Assembly (NCBI GenBank): GCA_040880005.1 | Contig: JBBDJG010000015.1 | Location: 61,743 to 125,742, forward strand | DNA: 64,000 bases | Direction of reading: 5' to 3' | Origin: JBBDJG01 sp040880005 | GTDB taxonomy: Bacteria > Actinomycetota > Thermoleophilia > Solirubrobacterales > JBBDJG01 | Shown here: positions 1 through 9,204 of the stretch, in pieces | Layout: every line of letters starts with the position of its first letter | Numbering within the stretch: position 1 is the first letter of the stretch | Notes under the pieces: model-generated | What the model saw: only the letters and a program-made list of their open reading frames with translations | Database searches by the model: none | Told to the model about the DNA's origin: nothing | Made by a program: the position numbers and the translations under genes

Positions 1-866
1 GTCACGGTCACGCCGACGTCGACGGCCGTCTCGTCGGCGTCGCCTTGGTTTTCCACCTGCACCTCGAATGTGACCGCCCCGGCAGCCGCGACGCGGTTGA
101 CCTCGCCCTCGGTCAACTCCGTGTCGCCCACGGCCGCAGAGCCGATCCCGGTGCCGTGCAGGCCGGGCGTGGCAGCTTCGGTCTCGGCCCCGCCGACCTT
201 GTCGAGCTGCGTCTGAACGTACTTCGGGTCGAGCCACTGGAGTGTCGGCAGGGCCTCGCTCTTGAGGAACTCGCGCTCTATTCCACGCTTCTCGAAAGCG
301 CTCTGGAGGTCGGGGATCACTCGCGTCTGGTAGATGACGTCGCTTGCCACCAGCCCCTGCATCTCCGCGGCGATTTGGTTGATCGCCGGGGTCCTGTCCT
401 TCGTGCCCAGTGCCTGTGGCAGCGCATCCGCGATCTTCGAGATCGACTCCGAGCGAAACTCGAACGTCTCGACGAGCCATTCGTTGGCGGCCGCGACCTC
501 ACCGGGGTGGTCGGTGTCCTTGGCTCGCTTCACGAGCTGCTCGGCGTCAACCCGTTTTGAGTTGACCTCGGTCTGCACGTCGAGCGTATCCGCGCTCTTC
601 GGGGTCGAAAGTGCCTGGAAGAGAGCCTTGTCGATGGCGTTGGAGTTTCCCACCAGCGAGTTGACGTCCGCTGCGTAGTCCTTGAATGCTTGGTCTTTGC
701 GAGCTCCCAGGCAGCCCTTGATGCCAACGAACAGCAGAATCACCACGAGCAGCCCGACACCGCCGGCCACCAGTCGCCGGACGAGGATGGTCTGCTGGTC
801 GGAGTCTTGGTGGTGGCCTCTGGGCCCGCTCCGCCGTACCGGCCGTTCGCCTTCTTGGAATGACAA
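1..866 (-). CDS. Membrane-anchored secreted protein, partial (C-terminus beyond the left edge)
   Basis: About 288 residues are visible and the frame is open to base 1, so the C-terminus lies outside the window. The start chosen is a TTG at 866, just after an in-frame TAG and about 8 bases after an AGGGAG ribosome site. Residues 1-27 are polar, followed by one hydrophobic span (VGLLVVILLFVGI), so the rest should sit outside the cell. The middle is a charged helical domain, and the last visible part (VTFEVQVENQGDADETAVDV) resembles a CARDB/Ig-like strand pattern. It is transcribed away from the fhaA operon across a 220-base gap. I do not recognise a specific family; a surface role is inferred. 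Confidence 0.75.
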   Translation of the reverse strand, partial: MSFQEGERPVRRSGPRGHHQDSDQQTILVRRLVAGGVGLLVVILLFVGIKGCLGARKDQAFKDYAADVNSLVGNSNAIDKALFQALSTPKSADTLDVQTEVNSKRVDAEQLVKRAKDTDHPGEVAAANEWLVETFEFRSESISKIADALPQALGTKDRTPAINQIAAEMQGLVASDVIYQTRVIPDLQSAFEKRGIEREFLKSEALPTLQWLDPKYVQTQLDKVGGAETEAATPGLHGTGIGSAAVGDTELTEGEVNRVAAAGAVTFEVQVENQGDADETAVDVGVTV

Positions 867-1086
867 AAACGCCGCTCCCTATGCGCTTTCTGACCGCAAG
901 AGTATGACTGCAAGGGCGGGTGTCTCGTCAAGTCTTGCCCGGCTGGCGGTCAGGGGCGTGCAGGGAGCGACCTGATCGGCACGAAAGCGGCTTGGCGAGG
1001 TCGGGGTTTGCCGTATGTAGGCTCTCGTAGCATTTCTGACGTAGATCGGCGCTCAGGCGCCGCGACAGCGCAACGAGGAGCCGTTC

Positions 1087-1845
1087 GTGGGAGTCCTGCG
1101 CAGTATCGAGACCAAGCTTGAAGGCCTGCTCGAGGGAGGCTTCGGCCGTGCCTTCCGGGTGCGCGTGCAGCCACGCGAGCTGGCGCGCAGGCTTGCAAAG
1201 GAGATGGAGTCCTACAAGACCGTTTCGGTGTCGCGGGTCTACGTCCCGAACGAATACACGGTGTTCCTCTCGCGCGAGGATAGGCGTCAGTTCGAGGGCT
1301 ATGAGCAAGCGCTGGTGGAGGAGCTGTCCTCGTATCTGCTCGATCACGCGGCGCGGGAGAACCTGGCGCTGCTGACCAGGCCCAAGGTGGGGTTCGCGAC
1401 CGACAAGCGATTGCGGATGGGGGAGTTTGGTATTCAGGCCCGGCTGGTCAAGCCACCCTCGGAGGAGGGCAAACAGGCATCGCAGGGCGACCTCGGCGCG
1501 ACGATGGTCTATTCGGCCGCCGCGGTGCGGCGAGCCACGCAGGAGACGCCGCCCGATCGCAAGCCGACGTCACGCGCGCTGCTGGTACGCGACGGACGCA
1601 CCTTCGTTGTCGATCAGCCACACGCTGTCATCGGTCGCAGCCGCCGCTGCGATCTCGTCGTCGACGACGAAAACGTATCGAGGCGTCATTGCGAGTTGAC
1701 GCTCAAGGGACGCGAGTGGTACGTCTCCGATCTCGAATCGACCAACGGCGTGGCCGTGAATGGACGGCAGGTGTCCTCGGCGCGTCTTGCCCCCGGCGAC
1801 GAGATCACGCTCGGCACTTCGAGACTGTGCTTCGACGTCGATTGA
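1087..1845 (+). CDS. fhaA: FHA domain protein with DUF3662 (FhaA-like)
   Basis: This 252-residue protein starts at a GTG with ACGAGGAG upstream. Residues 1-115 match DUF3662, the N-terminal domain of actinobacterial FhaA (MGVLRSIETKLEGLLEGGFG). A linker follows, then an FHA domain at about 165-250 with the phosphothreonine-binding motifs GRSRRCDL, SRRHCEL and ESTNG. In mycobacteria FhaA binds phosphorylated PknB targets, including the MviN pseudokinase, and tunes peptidoglycan synthesis. It is the first gene of a six-gene cell-wall operon in the order known from Mycobacterium, and fhaB follows after about 10 bases. The assignment is firm from domain order and context. Confidence 0.93.
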   Translation: MGVLRSIETKLEGLLEGGFGRAFRVRVQPRELARRLAKEMESYKTVSVSRVYVPNEYTVFLSREDRRQFEGYEQALVEELSSYLLDHAARENLALLTRPKVGFATDKRLRMGEFGIQARLVKPPSEEGKQASQGDLGATMVYSAAAVRRATQETPPDRKPTSRALLVRDGRTFVVDQPHAVIGRSRRCDLVVDDENVSRRHCELTLKGREWYVSDLESTNGVAVNGRQVSSARLAPGDEITLGTSRLCFDVD

Positions 1846-1855
1846 GGCCCGCGTG

Positions 1856-2323
1856 ATGCTCGCCGCCGCGACCGACTCGCTCGAGGTTCTGCTCCAGTTT
1901 GCGTTCCTGGCGGTGCTGTACTTGTTCCTGCTGTGGATCGTGCGCAGTGCTCTTCGCGACATGCGCCGGCCGGCGACCGACCCCGGCGAGGAGCTGGCGC
2001 CGTTTCCAGGCGATGAGCGATCGAGGTCGAGCAAAGTGTGGCTGGTGGCAACCGCCGGCGGCGGGCTCGAGGTCGGGGACGCTTTCGAGATCGGCCAGGG
2101 GTTGACGATCGGGCGTTCGGTGGACAGCGCCTTGCGGATCGAGGACTCGTACGCATCCGGCAAGCACGCCCGGGTATTCGAGCGCGCCGGCGCGGTCCAC
2201 CTGGAGGATCTGCGCTCGACCAACGGCACTTACCTGAACGGGGAACGCGTGGAGGGCGAGGTGGAGTTGCGCCCGCAGGACGTGATCCGCATCGGCGACA
2301 CCGAGTTCCGCGTCGAGGAGTGA
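1856..2323 (+). CDS. fhaB: Membrane-anchored FHA domain protein (FhaB/FipA-like)
   Basis: This protein of about 155 residues has one N-terminal membrane span (about 8-30, LLQFAFLAVLYLFLLWIV), a short linker and a cytoplasmic FHA domain (about 60-152) with GRSVDSALRI, SGKHARV and STNGTYLNG. The frame opens further upstream inside fhaA, but the ATG at 1856 (GTG at 1853 is the alternative) lies 8 bases after GAGG, just past the fhaA stop, and leaves the membrane span at the N-terminus as in the family. In mycobacteria FhaB/FipA links PknA/PknB signalling to FtsZ and septum formation. Two bases separate it from the phosphatase gene. Confidence 0.9.
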   Translation: MLAAATDSLEVLLQFAFLAVLYLFLLWIVRSALRDMRRPATDPGEELAPFPGDERSRSSKVWLVATAGGGLEVGDAFEIGQGLTIGRSVDSALRIEDSYASGKHARVFERAGAVHLEDLRSTNGTYLNGERVEGEVELRPQDVIRIGDTEFRVEE

Positions 2324-2325
2324 CC

Positions 2326-3501
2326 GTGCTGCGGATTGTCGAGGAGGCGGCGCGGACCGACACCGGCAGGCAGCGTCGCGCGAACGAGGACGCCTACTTT
2401 GCCCGCTCGCCCGTGTACGTGGTCGCGGATGGGATGGGCGGTGCGCAGGCCGGCGAGGTCGCTTCGAAGATCGCGACCGATGTCTTCGATCAAGGGCTTG
2501 CCGACGACGGTCCCGAACAGGCGCTGACGCAGCGCGTCCGGGAGGCCAACCGCCGCATCTTCGAGCTTGCGCGTGCGGACGAGTCACGCGCGGGCATGGG
2601 AACCACGTTGACCGGCGTGGCGCTGAGCGGCGACGAGGCCAGCATCGTGCACGTCGGTGACAGCCGTGCCTATCTGTATCGCGATGGTGAGTTGCGTCAG
2701 TTGACCCGGGATCACTCGCTGGTCGAGGAGCTGCGACGTCAGGGGCAGCTGACGAGCGAGGAGGCAGAAGAGCACCCGCAGCGCTCGATAATCACACGCG
2801 CGCTCGGCCCCGAGCTCGATGTCGAGCTCGACGTCCACACTCATCAGGTCCGTTCGGGGGATGTGTTCCTGCTTTGCAGCGACGGCCTGACGAGCATGGT
2901 GCGCGAAGACGCCATCTGCGAAATCCTGGCGAGGCGAAGCTCGCTGGCCGAAGCGGTCGACCGGCTGATCGCCGAGGCAAACAGCAACGGGGGGCGCGAC
3001 AACATCACGGTTGTCTGCTTTCAGATCGGCGGCGAGACCGAAAATGGGTCCGAGTCGGCCGGATCGATCGGCGAAACGATCACCAACCTCAACGTGCGCG
3101 ACCTACCGGCGGCCGAAGCGCCGGCCGAGGAGGCAGTCGAGGCCGGCAAGAAACGCCTGGTCGTCACACCTGCCACCGGCCGCAGGCGCTGGCCGCGCAG
3201 GGTCGCCGCGACGGTGGCTGCGTTGGCCGTGCTCGGCGGCGCTGCATTCGGAGTCAACTACGCCCTTCACCACACCTGGTTCATCAGTCAGGACGACCAC
3301 GGGTTGGTGGCGCTTTACCGGGGATTCCCGTATGAGCTGCCGGGCGACGTCAAGCTTTATTCCGAGCACTACGTCAGCTCGGTTCCATCTCGCAGTCTTT
3401 CGTCCACACAGCGCCGACGGCTGCTCGATCACCAGCTGCGCTCGCGCGAGGACGCAGCGGACGTGGTTCGAAGCCTGGAACTAGGAGAAAACCAAAGGTG
3501 A
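2326..3501 (+). CDS. pstP: PP2C-family Ser/Thr phosphatase (PstP)
   Basis: The 391-residue protein starts at a GTG two bases after fhaB, with GAGGAG upstream. The N-terminal 240 residues are a PP2C/PPM domain with the metal-binding motifs RANEDAYF, ADGMGGAQAGE, GDSRAYLYRDG, CSDGLT and GGRDNITVV. A linker leads to a membrane span (about 290-312, VAATVAALAVLGGAAFGV) and an outer domain of about 75 residues, the PstP layout. It should dephosphorylate PknB, the FHA proteins and other wall-synthesis targets at the inner membrane face. The stop overlaps the next start in GTGA, implying translational coupling. Confidence 0.95.
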   Translation: MLRIVEEAARTDTGRQRRANEDAYFARSPVYVVADGMGGAQAGEVASKIATDVFDQGLADDGPEQALTQRVREANRRIFELARADESRAGMGTTLTGVALSGDEASIVHVGDSRAYLYRDGELRQLTRDHSLVEELRRQGQLTSEEAEEHPQRSIITRALGPELDVELDVHTHQVRSGDVFLLCSDGLTSMVREDAICEILARRSSLAEAVDRLIAEANSNGGRDNITVVCFQIGGETENGSESAGSIGETITNLNVRDLPAAEAPAEEAVEAGKKRLVVTPATGRRRWPRRVAATVAALAVLGGAAFGVNYALHHTWFISQDDHGLVALYRGFPYELPGDVKLYSEHYVSSVPSRSLSSTQRRRLLDHQLRSREDAADVVRSLELGENQR

Positions 3502-4814
3502 CCGCTCGCAACCGCGAGCTGCTGGGGCTGTTTCCGGTCGCGGTGCTGATCACGGCCGGCTTCACGGCCGTCTATATGACCCGCCAGACCGACCTCGACA
3601 CGGCGACGCTGACCTACGGGGGCCTGTTCCTCGCGCTCTGCCTGGTCGTGCACCTGTTCATTCGTGCGACGCTGCCAAACGCCGACCCCTATCTGTTCCC
3701 ACTCGCCGCACTGCTGGCGGCGTTCGGGCTCGTGATGATCTACCGCATCGACGCGACGCTGGCCCGCCAGCAGGCGGGGTGGTTCGTGGTCGGCATCGCC
3801 CTGTTCGGCCTGACCGTGCTGCTGCTGCGAGACGTGCGCGTGCTCGAGCGCTACCGCTATGTGATCGCGGTGGTGGGTATCGCGCTGCTCGCGCTGCCGC
3901 GCATGCCGGTGATCGGCAATCAGATCAACGGCGCCTACCTCAGCGTCGATCTCGGCTCGATCACCTTCCAGCCCACCGAGTTCGCGAAGATCTGCATCGT
4001 CGTCTTCCTCGCGAGCTATCTGGCCGAACGTGGCGAGTTGATGGTCACCGGCGCCCGGCGCGTCCTCGGTCTCACGATCCCGCCGCTGAAGTACATTGGT
4101 CCGTTGCTGGTGGTGTGGGGGCTGGCGATGCTGATGCTGGTCGTCATCCGCGACCTCGGCAGCTCGTTGATGTTCTTCGGCGCGTTCCTCGCGTTGCTGT
4201 ACGTATCGACGGGCCGTTTCTCGTTCGTGCTCGGCGGGCTCGTGATGTTTGCGGTCGGCGCCTGGTTCTTCCAGCAACACATCGGTCATGTGCACGATCG
4301 AATCGAGATCTGGCTCGACCCGTGGCAGCATGCGCAGACAACGGGCTACCAGATCGTCCAGTCACTGTTCGCGCAGGCCGACGGCGGGGTCCTGGGTCGC
4401 GGGTTTGGTCAGTCGCTGATCCAGCTTCCCAGCGGCGCCGTCGTGCTACCGGCGCCCCAGACGGACTTGATCTATTCGGTGATCGTGAACGAGGTCGGCC
4501 TGTTCGGCGCGACGGCCGTCGTGGTCGTGTACCTGTTGCTGGCGGAGCGAGGCTTCCGCACCGCCGTGGTCGCACAGGACGATTTCTCGAAGCTGCTCGC
4601 AACCGGGCTGACGGCGGTGTTCGCGTTGCAGGCGTTCGTGATCGTGGGCGGAGTCACACGTGTGATTCCGCTGACAGGTGTCACGCTGCCGTTCATCAGC
4701 TATGGCGGCAGCTCTATCGTCGCCAACTTCGTGCTGCTCGCACTGCTGCTGATGGTGTCGCAGCGCGCTCGCGCGCCGCGCGCAGCCCACCGCAGCCCCG
4801 TGGTTTCCGAATGA
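3498..4814 (+). CDS. rodA: SEDS family peptidoglycan glycosyltransferase (RodA/FtsW)
   Basis: This 438-residue polytopic protein has about ten membrane spans and typical SEDS stretches: PVIGNQINGAYLSVDLGSI, FQPTEFAKI, VIRDLGSSLMFFGAF, and the C-terminal GVTLPFISYGGSS. SEDS proteins polymerise lipid II into glycan strands with a partner class B PBP, which is the next gene. The GTG start overlaps the pstP stop by four bases. In this operon order the equivalent Mycobacterium gene is rodA; sequence alone cannot exclude a division-specific FtsW role. Confidence 0.93.
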   Translation: MTARNRELLGLFPVAVLITAGFTAVYMTRQTDLDTATLTYGGLFLALCLVVHLFIRATLPNADPYLFPLAALLAAFGLVMIYRIDATLARQQAGWFVVGIALFGLTVLLLRDVRVLERYRYVIAVVGIALLALPRMPVIGNQINGAYLSVDLGSITFQPTEFAKICIVVFLASYLAERGELMVTGARRVLGLTIPPLKYIGPLLVVWGLAMLMLVVIRDLGSSLMFFGAFLALLYVSTGRFSFVLGGLVMFAVGAWFFQQHIGHVHDRIEIWLDPWQHAQTTGYQIVQSLFAQADGGVLGRGFGQSLIQLPSGAVVLPAPQTDLIYSVIVNEVGLFGATAVVVVYLLLAERGFRTAVVAQDDFSKLLATGLTAVFALQAFVIVGGVTRVIPLTGVTLPFISYGGSSIVANFVLLALLLMVSQRARAPRAAHRSPVVSE

Positions 4815-4824
4815 GGCGCTCGGA

Positions 4825-6258
4825 GTGAACTCGCGCATTCGCTACCTCTACGGGGTCTTCGTGCTGCTGCTGTTGCTGCTGATCGGCTTCACGTCGTACT
4901 GGTCCGTTTTCGACGCCGACTCGCTGCGCGCCAATCGCGACAACCGCCTGCCGCTGCTTCAGCAACAGCAGATCCGCCGCGGGGTGATCTATGCCGGCAA
5001 CGAGACGATCGTGGCCCGCAACCGGGTTTCGGGCAGCGGCGGCGGACGCTTCTACAGTCGTACCTACCCGACCGCATCGCTGTTCTCGCATCCAGTCGGA
5101 TACAGCTTCGTGGACCAGGGCAGCGCAGGACTGGAGCGCTACTACAACGACGAGCTGACCGGCGAGGGCGACGAGTTCGGGAACCTGCTCGACCGCCTGC
5201 GAGGCAAGCGACGCGAGGGCGACGATCTGATCACGGCGCTCGACGCTGACGCGCAACGAATCGCGCTGGCGGGCCTCGCCGGACGCGCCGGCGGTGTGGT
5301 CGCACTCGATCCGCGGACCGGGCGCGTGCTGGTGATGGCGAGTCTCCCCGGCTTCGACCCGAACGCCGTTCCGGAAGACCTCGCGAAGCTCAATCGCGAC
5401 CCCGCCGCGCCGCTGCTGAACCGGGACACGCAGAGCGGCTACCCGCCCGGATCGACGTTCAAGGTGGTGACGGCGACTGCCGCCCTCGACAGCGGCAAGT
5501 TCACGGCCGACTCGGTCCTCAGCGGTCGCTCCCCACAGCGGTTCCAAAGCTTCCCGTTGAGCAACTTCAACAACCAGCAGTTCGGCGAGATAACCCTGAC
5601 CCAGGCGTTGACGAATTCGGTCAACACCGTCTGGGCCCAGGTCGGCGAGGAGGTGGGCGCCGACACGCTCTACGAGTACATGAACCGGTACGGCTTCAAT
5701 CGCAAGCCCCGCATCGACCTTCCACGCGACGAGCTGAGGGCGAGTGGGCTGTACGCGCCGAACGGCAAGCTGCTGTCGCCCTCGAACCCGATCGATGCCG
5801 CGCGCGTTGCGATCGGACAGGAGAGGCTTGCGGTCACGCCGTTGCAGATGGCCGAGGTCGTCGCCGCGATCGCCAACGACGGTCGGTTGATGCGCCCCTA
5901 TATCGCCGAGAAGACGATCGACCGGGACGGTCGCACGGCACACGAGTACGAACCGAGCGAGCAGAGCAAGGTGATGAAGCCCACGACCGCCGCAACGCTG
6001 ACTGACATGATGAAGCAGGTGGTAAGAGAGGGCACCGGCACGGCCGCTGCGTTGGCGGGAATCGACGTTGCGGGCAAGACCGGTACGGCGGAGAAGGGCG
6101 ACGGCGTCAACCAGGCCTGGGTCATAGCCTTCGCGCCAGCGGATGCGCCGCGTGTGGCCATCGCGGTGACAGTCGAGCGCACGATCGGCACCGGCGGCGA
6201 GGTGGCGGCCCCGATCGCCAAGCAGGTGATGGAGACTTTGCTGGCGGAACAGGGTTGA
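4825..6258 (+). CDS. pbpA: Class B penicillin-binding protein (PbpA-like transpeptidase)
   Basis: The 477-residue protein has an N-terminal membrane anchor (about 8-26) and a short dimerisation region with no large PASTA tail. The transpeptidase domain carries the active-site motifs STFK (serine 210), SVN (265-267) and KTG (418-420, AGKTGTAEKG). It should crosslink peptidoglycan together with the SEDS protein upstream. The GTG start at 4825 lies 10 bases after the rodA stop. Length and order match actinobacterial PbpA. Confidence 0.94.
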   Translation: MNSRIRYLYGVFVLLLLLLIGFTSYWSVFDADSLRANRDNRLPLLQQQQIRRGVIYAGNETIVARNRVSGSGGGRFYSRTYPTASLFSHPVGYSFVDQGSAGLERYYNDELTGEGDEFGNLLDRLRGKRREGDDLITALDADAQRIALAGLAGRAGGVVALDPRTGRVLVMASLPGFDPNAVPEDLAKLNRDPAAPLLNRDTQSGYPPGSTFKVVTATAALDSGKFTADSVLSGRSPQRFQSFPLSNFNNQQFGEITLTQALTNSVNTVWAQVGEEVGADTLYEYMNRYGFNRKPRIDLPRDELRASGLYAPNGKLLSPSNPIDAARVAIGQERLAVTPLQMAEVVAAIANDGRLMRPYIAEKTIDRDGRTAHEYEPSEQSKVMKPTTAATLTDMMKQVVREGTGTAAALAGIDVAGKTGTAEKGDGVNQAWVIAFAPADAPRVAIAVTVERTIGTGGEVAAPIAKQVMETLLAEQG

Positions 6259-6289
6259 AGATGATGGATTTGATTCGAAACGAGAACAG

Positions 6290-8197
6290 ATGATGTCCGA
6301 GATAGCCGAGAACACGATCGTTGACGGGCGCTACCGCATAGTCGAGCGAGTCGGCTCCGGCGGGATGGCGGACGTCTATCTGGCCGAAGACACGCACCTG
6401 GGACGTCGCGTCGCACTCAAGCTCCTGCACTCGCGATTCGCTCAGGACAAGGAGTTCGTCGAGCGGTTTCGCCGCGAGGCGTCGGCCGCGGCGGGCCTTC
6501 AACATCCGAATGTGGTCGGCGTTTACGACCGCGGCGAGTTCGACGGCACCTACTACATCGCGATGGAGTACTGCGAGGGCGAGACGCTCAAGTCCGTCGT
6601 CGATCGCGAAGCGCCGCTCGACGCAGCACGCGCGATCCGGATCACGAAGCAGATGCTGGTGGCGGCGCGCTTCGCACACAAGCGCGGCGTCATCCACCGT
6701 GACCTCAAGCCGCAGAACGTGGTCCTCGATTCGGAGGACAACGTCAAGGTGATGGACTTCGGTATCGCTCGACAGGGAACCTCGGACATCACCGAGGTCG
6801 GAGCGATCATGGGCACGGCGCAATACCTGTCGCCGGAGCAGGCGCAGGGAACCGAGGTGACGGCCGCCTCCGATCTCTACTCGATCGGCGTCGTCCTCTA
6901 CGAGATGCTGACCGCTCACGCGCCGTTCGAAGGCGAAAGCGCGGTTGCCGTGGCGCTCAAGCACGTCAGCGAGATAGCTCGGCCCCCGCGCGACTACGTC
7001 CCCATCGCGCCGGCCGTCGAGGCGGTCGTGATGAAATCCCTCGCGAAGCTTCCGGCGGACCGTTACGGCGACGCCGACTCGTTCATCCGTGACCTCGATG
7101 CGGCGGCCCAGCGTCTGGAGGAGACGGTCTCGGGAGACACCGCACGCTTCGCCGCCGTGCCCGTTCCGGTCCCGATCGCTGAAGCCGCGCAAGCGGCGAC
7201 CACGCTGCCCGAACCCGAGCCGGTCGCCGGCGACGTGATCGACTATCCGCCGCCCGTCGAGGAAACGCCGGAGGAGCGTGCGCGGCGTCGTCGTCGCAAC
7301 GCGGCGATCTTCGCCGCCTGCGGAGGGCTCGCGGTGATCGCCGTTCTGCTCCTCCTGTTGCTGCGCTCGCCGGAGCAGCGCAAGGTGCCGCTGGTGATCG
7401 GCCAGACGCTTGCCGCGGCGCAGCAGGAGCTTCAATCGGCCGGCTTCGAGGTCGATATCACGCGTCGCGCCGATCCCCGTCCGGTCAACGTTGTGGCCGA
7501 CCAGGTCCCGCGCGCGGACACCGAGGCGGACAAGGGCGCGACGGTTACGCTGATCGTCTCCAACGGGCCGGGAACCGTGAAGGTCCCCGATGTGATCGGG
7601 TTGAGCGAGTCGGTGGCACGCGATCGCATCAAGCGCGCCGGGCTCAAACCGGCCTTTCGCAAGGAAAGCTCGACCAAGGTGGCCGAAGGGCTCGTGATAC
7701 GCACCGATCCCGGTGCCGACAACGCGATCGATCGCGACTCCGCCGTTGTGGTGTTCGTGTCGAGCGGAGCGAAGCTGGTGTCGGTTCCCGATGTGGTCGG
7801 GCTCGAATCCGGCGACGCCAAGCAACAGCTCTCGGCTGCGGGCTTCAACGTGGTTGTCGAGCAGAAGTCGTCGAACAAGCCCGACGGGACGGTGATAAGC
7901 CAGAGCCCCGCGGGCGGGCAGGAGGTCGATGAGCGTTCGACCGTCACGATCACGGTGTCCAACGGCCAACTCGTGGAGGTTCCGGGCGTGGTTGGTCTCA
8001 GCGAGGGAGATGCCGCCTCGCAGATCGACGAAGCCGGCTTCAACGCGAGCGTGCGCACGAAGACCGTGACCGACCCCGACCAGGACGGGATCGTGCTGTC
8101 ACAGTCGCCGTCGAGCGGATCGCAGCGCAGCAAGGGCTCAACCGTGACTCTGACGGTCGGGCAGTTCGAGCCCCCGGGGGGAGGAGGAACGCCCTGA
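6290..8197 (+). CDS. pknB: PASTA domain Ser/Thr protein kinase (PknB)
   Basis: The 635-residue protein has an N-terminal kinase domain (about 15-275): glycine loop GSGGMADVY, lysine 44, catalytic HRDLKPQN (136-143), DFG (156-158), and the activation loop ending GTAQYLSPEQ. A juxtamembrane linker precedes one membrane span (about 338-358), followed by four extracellular PASTA domains (about 365-632) that in this family bind muropeptides or lipid II. It is the sensor kinase of the operon, opposed by PstP and read by FhaA/FhaB. The Mycobacterium locus also has pknA; here only one kinase lies in the operon. It starts at 6290 (a second ATG follows at 6293). Confidence 0.96.
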   Translation: MMSEIAENTIVDGRYRIVERVGSGGMADVYLAEDTHLGRRVALKLLHSRFAQDKEFVERFRREASAAAGLQHPNVVGVYDRGEFDGTYYIAMEYCEGETLKSVVDREAPLDAARAIRITKQMLVAARFAHKRGVIHRDLKPQNVVLDSEDNVKVMDFGIARQGTSDITEVGAIMGTAQYLSPEQAQGTEVTAASDLYSIGVVLYEMLTAHAPFEGESAVAVALKHVSEIARPPRDYVPIAPAVEAVVMKSLAKLPADRYGDADSFIRDLDAAAQRLEETVSGDTARFAAVPVPVPIAEAAQAATTLPEPEPVAGDVIDYPPPVEETPEERARRRRRNAAIFAACGGLAVIAVLLLLLLRSPEQRKVPLVIGQTLAAAQQELQSAGFEVDITRRADPRPVNVVADQVPRADTEADKGATVTLIVSNGPGTVKVPDVIGLSESVARDRIKRAGLKPAFRKESSTKVAEGLVIRTDPGADNAIDRDSAVVVFVSSGAKLVSVPDVVGLESGDAKQQLSAAGFNVVVEQKSSNKPDGTVISQSPAGGQEVDERSTVTITVSNGQLVEVPGVVGLSEGDAASQIDEAGFNASVRTKTVTDPDQDGIVLSQSPSSGSQRSKGSTVTLTVGQFEPPGGGGTP

Positions 8198-9204
8198 GAG
8201 TCGCGGTCCTCGCCGGCGGCCGCTCGAGCGAGCACGAGATCTCGATCGAGTCGGCCAAGTCCGTGCTCGACGGCCTCGAGGCGGGCGGGCACGAGGCGGT
8301 TTGCGTCCTGATCGATCGTGAAGGAGTGTGGCGCTGCGTCGATCCTCGCGGTGCGGAGAGCGCAGGCGATCCGATCGCGGTGACCCCCGGTCGCGGGCTG
8401 CTGGGGGCGAACGCGGTGTTCCCGGCGCTGCACGGTCCGTTCGGGGAGGACGGAAGCGTTCAGGGATTGCTCGAGCATCTCGACGTTCCCTATGTTGGCG
8501 CGGGCGTGCTCGGCTCGGCGCTCTGCATCGACAAGATCGCGTTCAAGCGTGCGATGGCGCAGGCCGGCATGCCGCAGGTGCGCTACGAGGCTTTCGGCGA
8601 GCGCGCGTGGTCTGCGAATCGCGAGGGCTGCGTTGAGCGAGCGGCAGCGCTCGGATTTCCGCAGTTCGTGAAGCCGGCGCGGCTCGGGTCGAGCGTCGGC
8701 ATCTCCAGGGTCAGCGGCCCGCAGGAGCTGGAGCAGGCGCTGCAGCTCGCATTCGACCACGATCCGCGTGTGCTGAGCGAGGCTGCAGCGTCCGGCATCG
8801 AGGTGGAGATCTCGGTGATCGGCAACGACGAGCCGGTTGCCTCCGAGCCGGGACAGGTGGTCGCCAAAGGGGATTGGTACGACTTCGAGTCCAAGTACAC
8901 GGACGGTGGCATGGACTTGGTGGTGCCCGCTCCGATCAGCGACGCGCAGCGTGAGCGGGTGCGCAACGTCGCCCGCAACGCGTTCGTCGAGTCAGGGGCC
9001 GCCGGGCTCGCGCGCGTTGACTTCTTCGTGACCGACGAAGGCCAGGTGCTGCTCAACGAGTTGAACACGATTCCCGGCTTCACCTCGACGAGCGTGTTCG
9101 CGCGTCTGTTCGAGACCGCGGGCATCGGCTACTCGGAGCTGCTCGACCGCTTGCTGGACTACGCGATCGAGCGCCACCGGCGCGAGCGCGCGTTCAGGTT
9201 CTAG
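8194..9204 (+). CDS. ddl: D-alanine--D-alanine ligase, probable CTG start
   Basis: This ATP-grasp enzyme joins two D-alanines for peptidoglycan precursors. The first conventional start in frame (GTG 8263) would remove the conserved N-terminus VAVLAGGRSSEHEISIESA, which includes the catalytic Glu of SEHEIS. In frame upstream there is no ATG, GTG or TTG, but a CTG at 8194 sits about 7 bases after GGAGGAGG and overlaps the pknB TGA as CTGA. The product would then be 336 residues, normal for the family. Other motifs: QFVKPARLGSSVGIS, ARVDFFV and LNELNTIPGFTSTS. Its stop shares a CTAG with the convergent GH15 gene. Confidence 0.9.
   Translation: MRVAVLAGGRSSEHEISIESAKSVLDGLEAGGHEAVCVLIDREGVWRCVDPRGAESAGDPIAVTPGRGLLGANAVFPALHGPFGEDGSVQGLLEHLDVPYVGAGVLGSALCIDKIAFKRAMAQAGMPQVRYEAFGERAWSANREGCVERAAALGFPQFVKPARLGSSVGISRVSGPQELEQALQLAFDHDPRVLSEAAASGIEVEISVIGNDEPVASEPGQVVAKGDWYDFESKYTDGGMDLVVPAPISDAQRERVRNVARNAFVESGAAGLARVDFFVTDEGQVLLNELNTIPGFTSTSVFARLFETAGIGYSELLDRLLDYAIERHRRERAFRF

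Noticed and set aside
4714..6315. Long minus-strand frame opposite pbpA
   Set aside because: All PBP motifs are on the plus strand; the minus frame has shadow composition and no ribosome site.
6122..7969. A 615-codon minus-strand frame opposite pknB
   Set aside because: Complement of kinase and PASTA repeats; no independent protein features.
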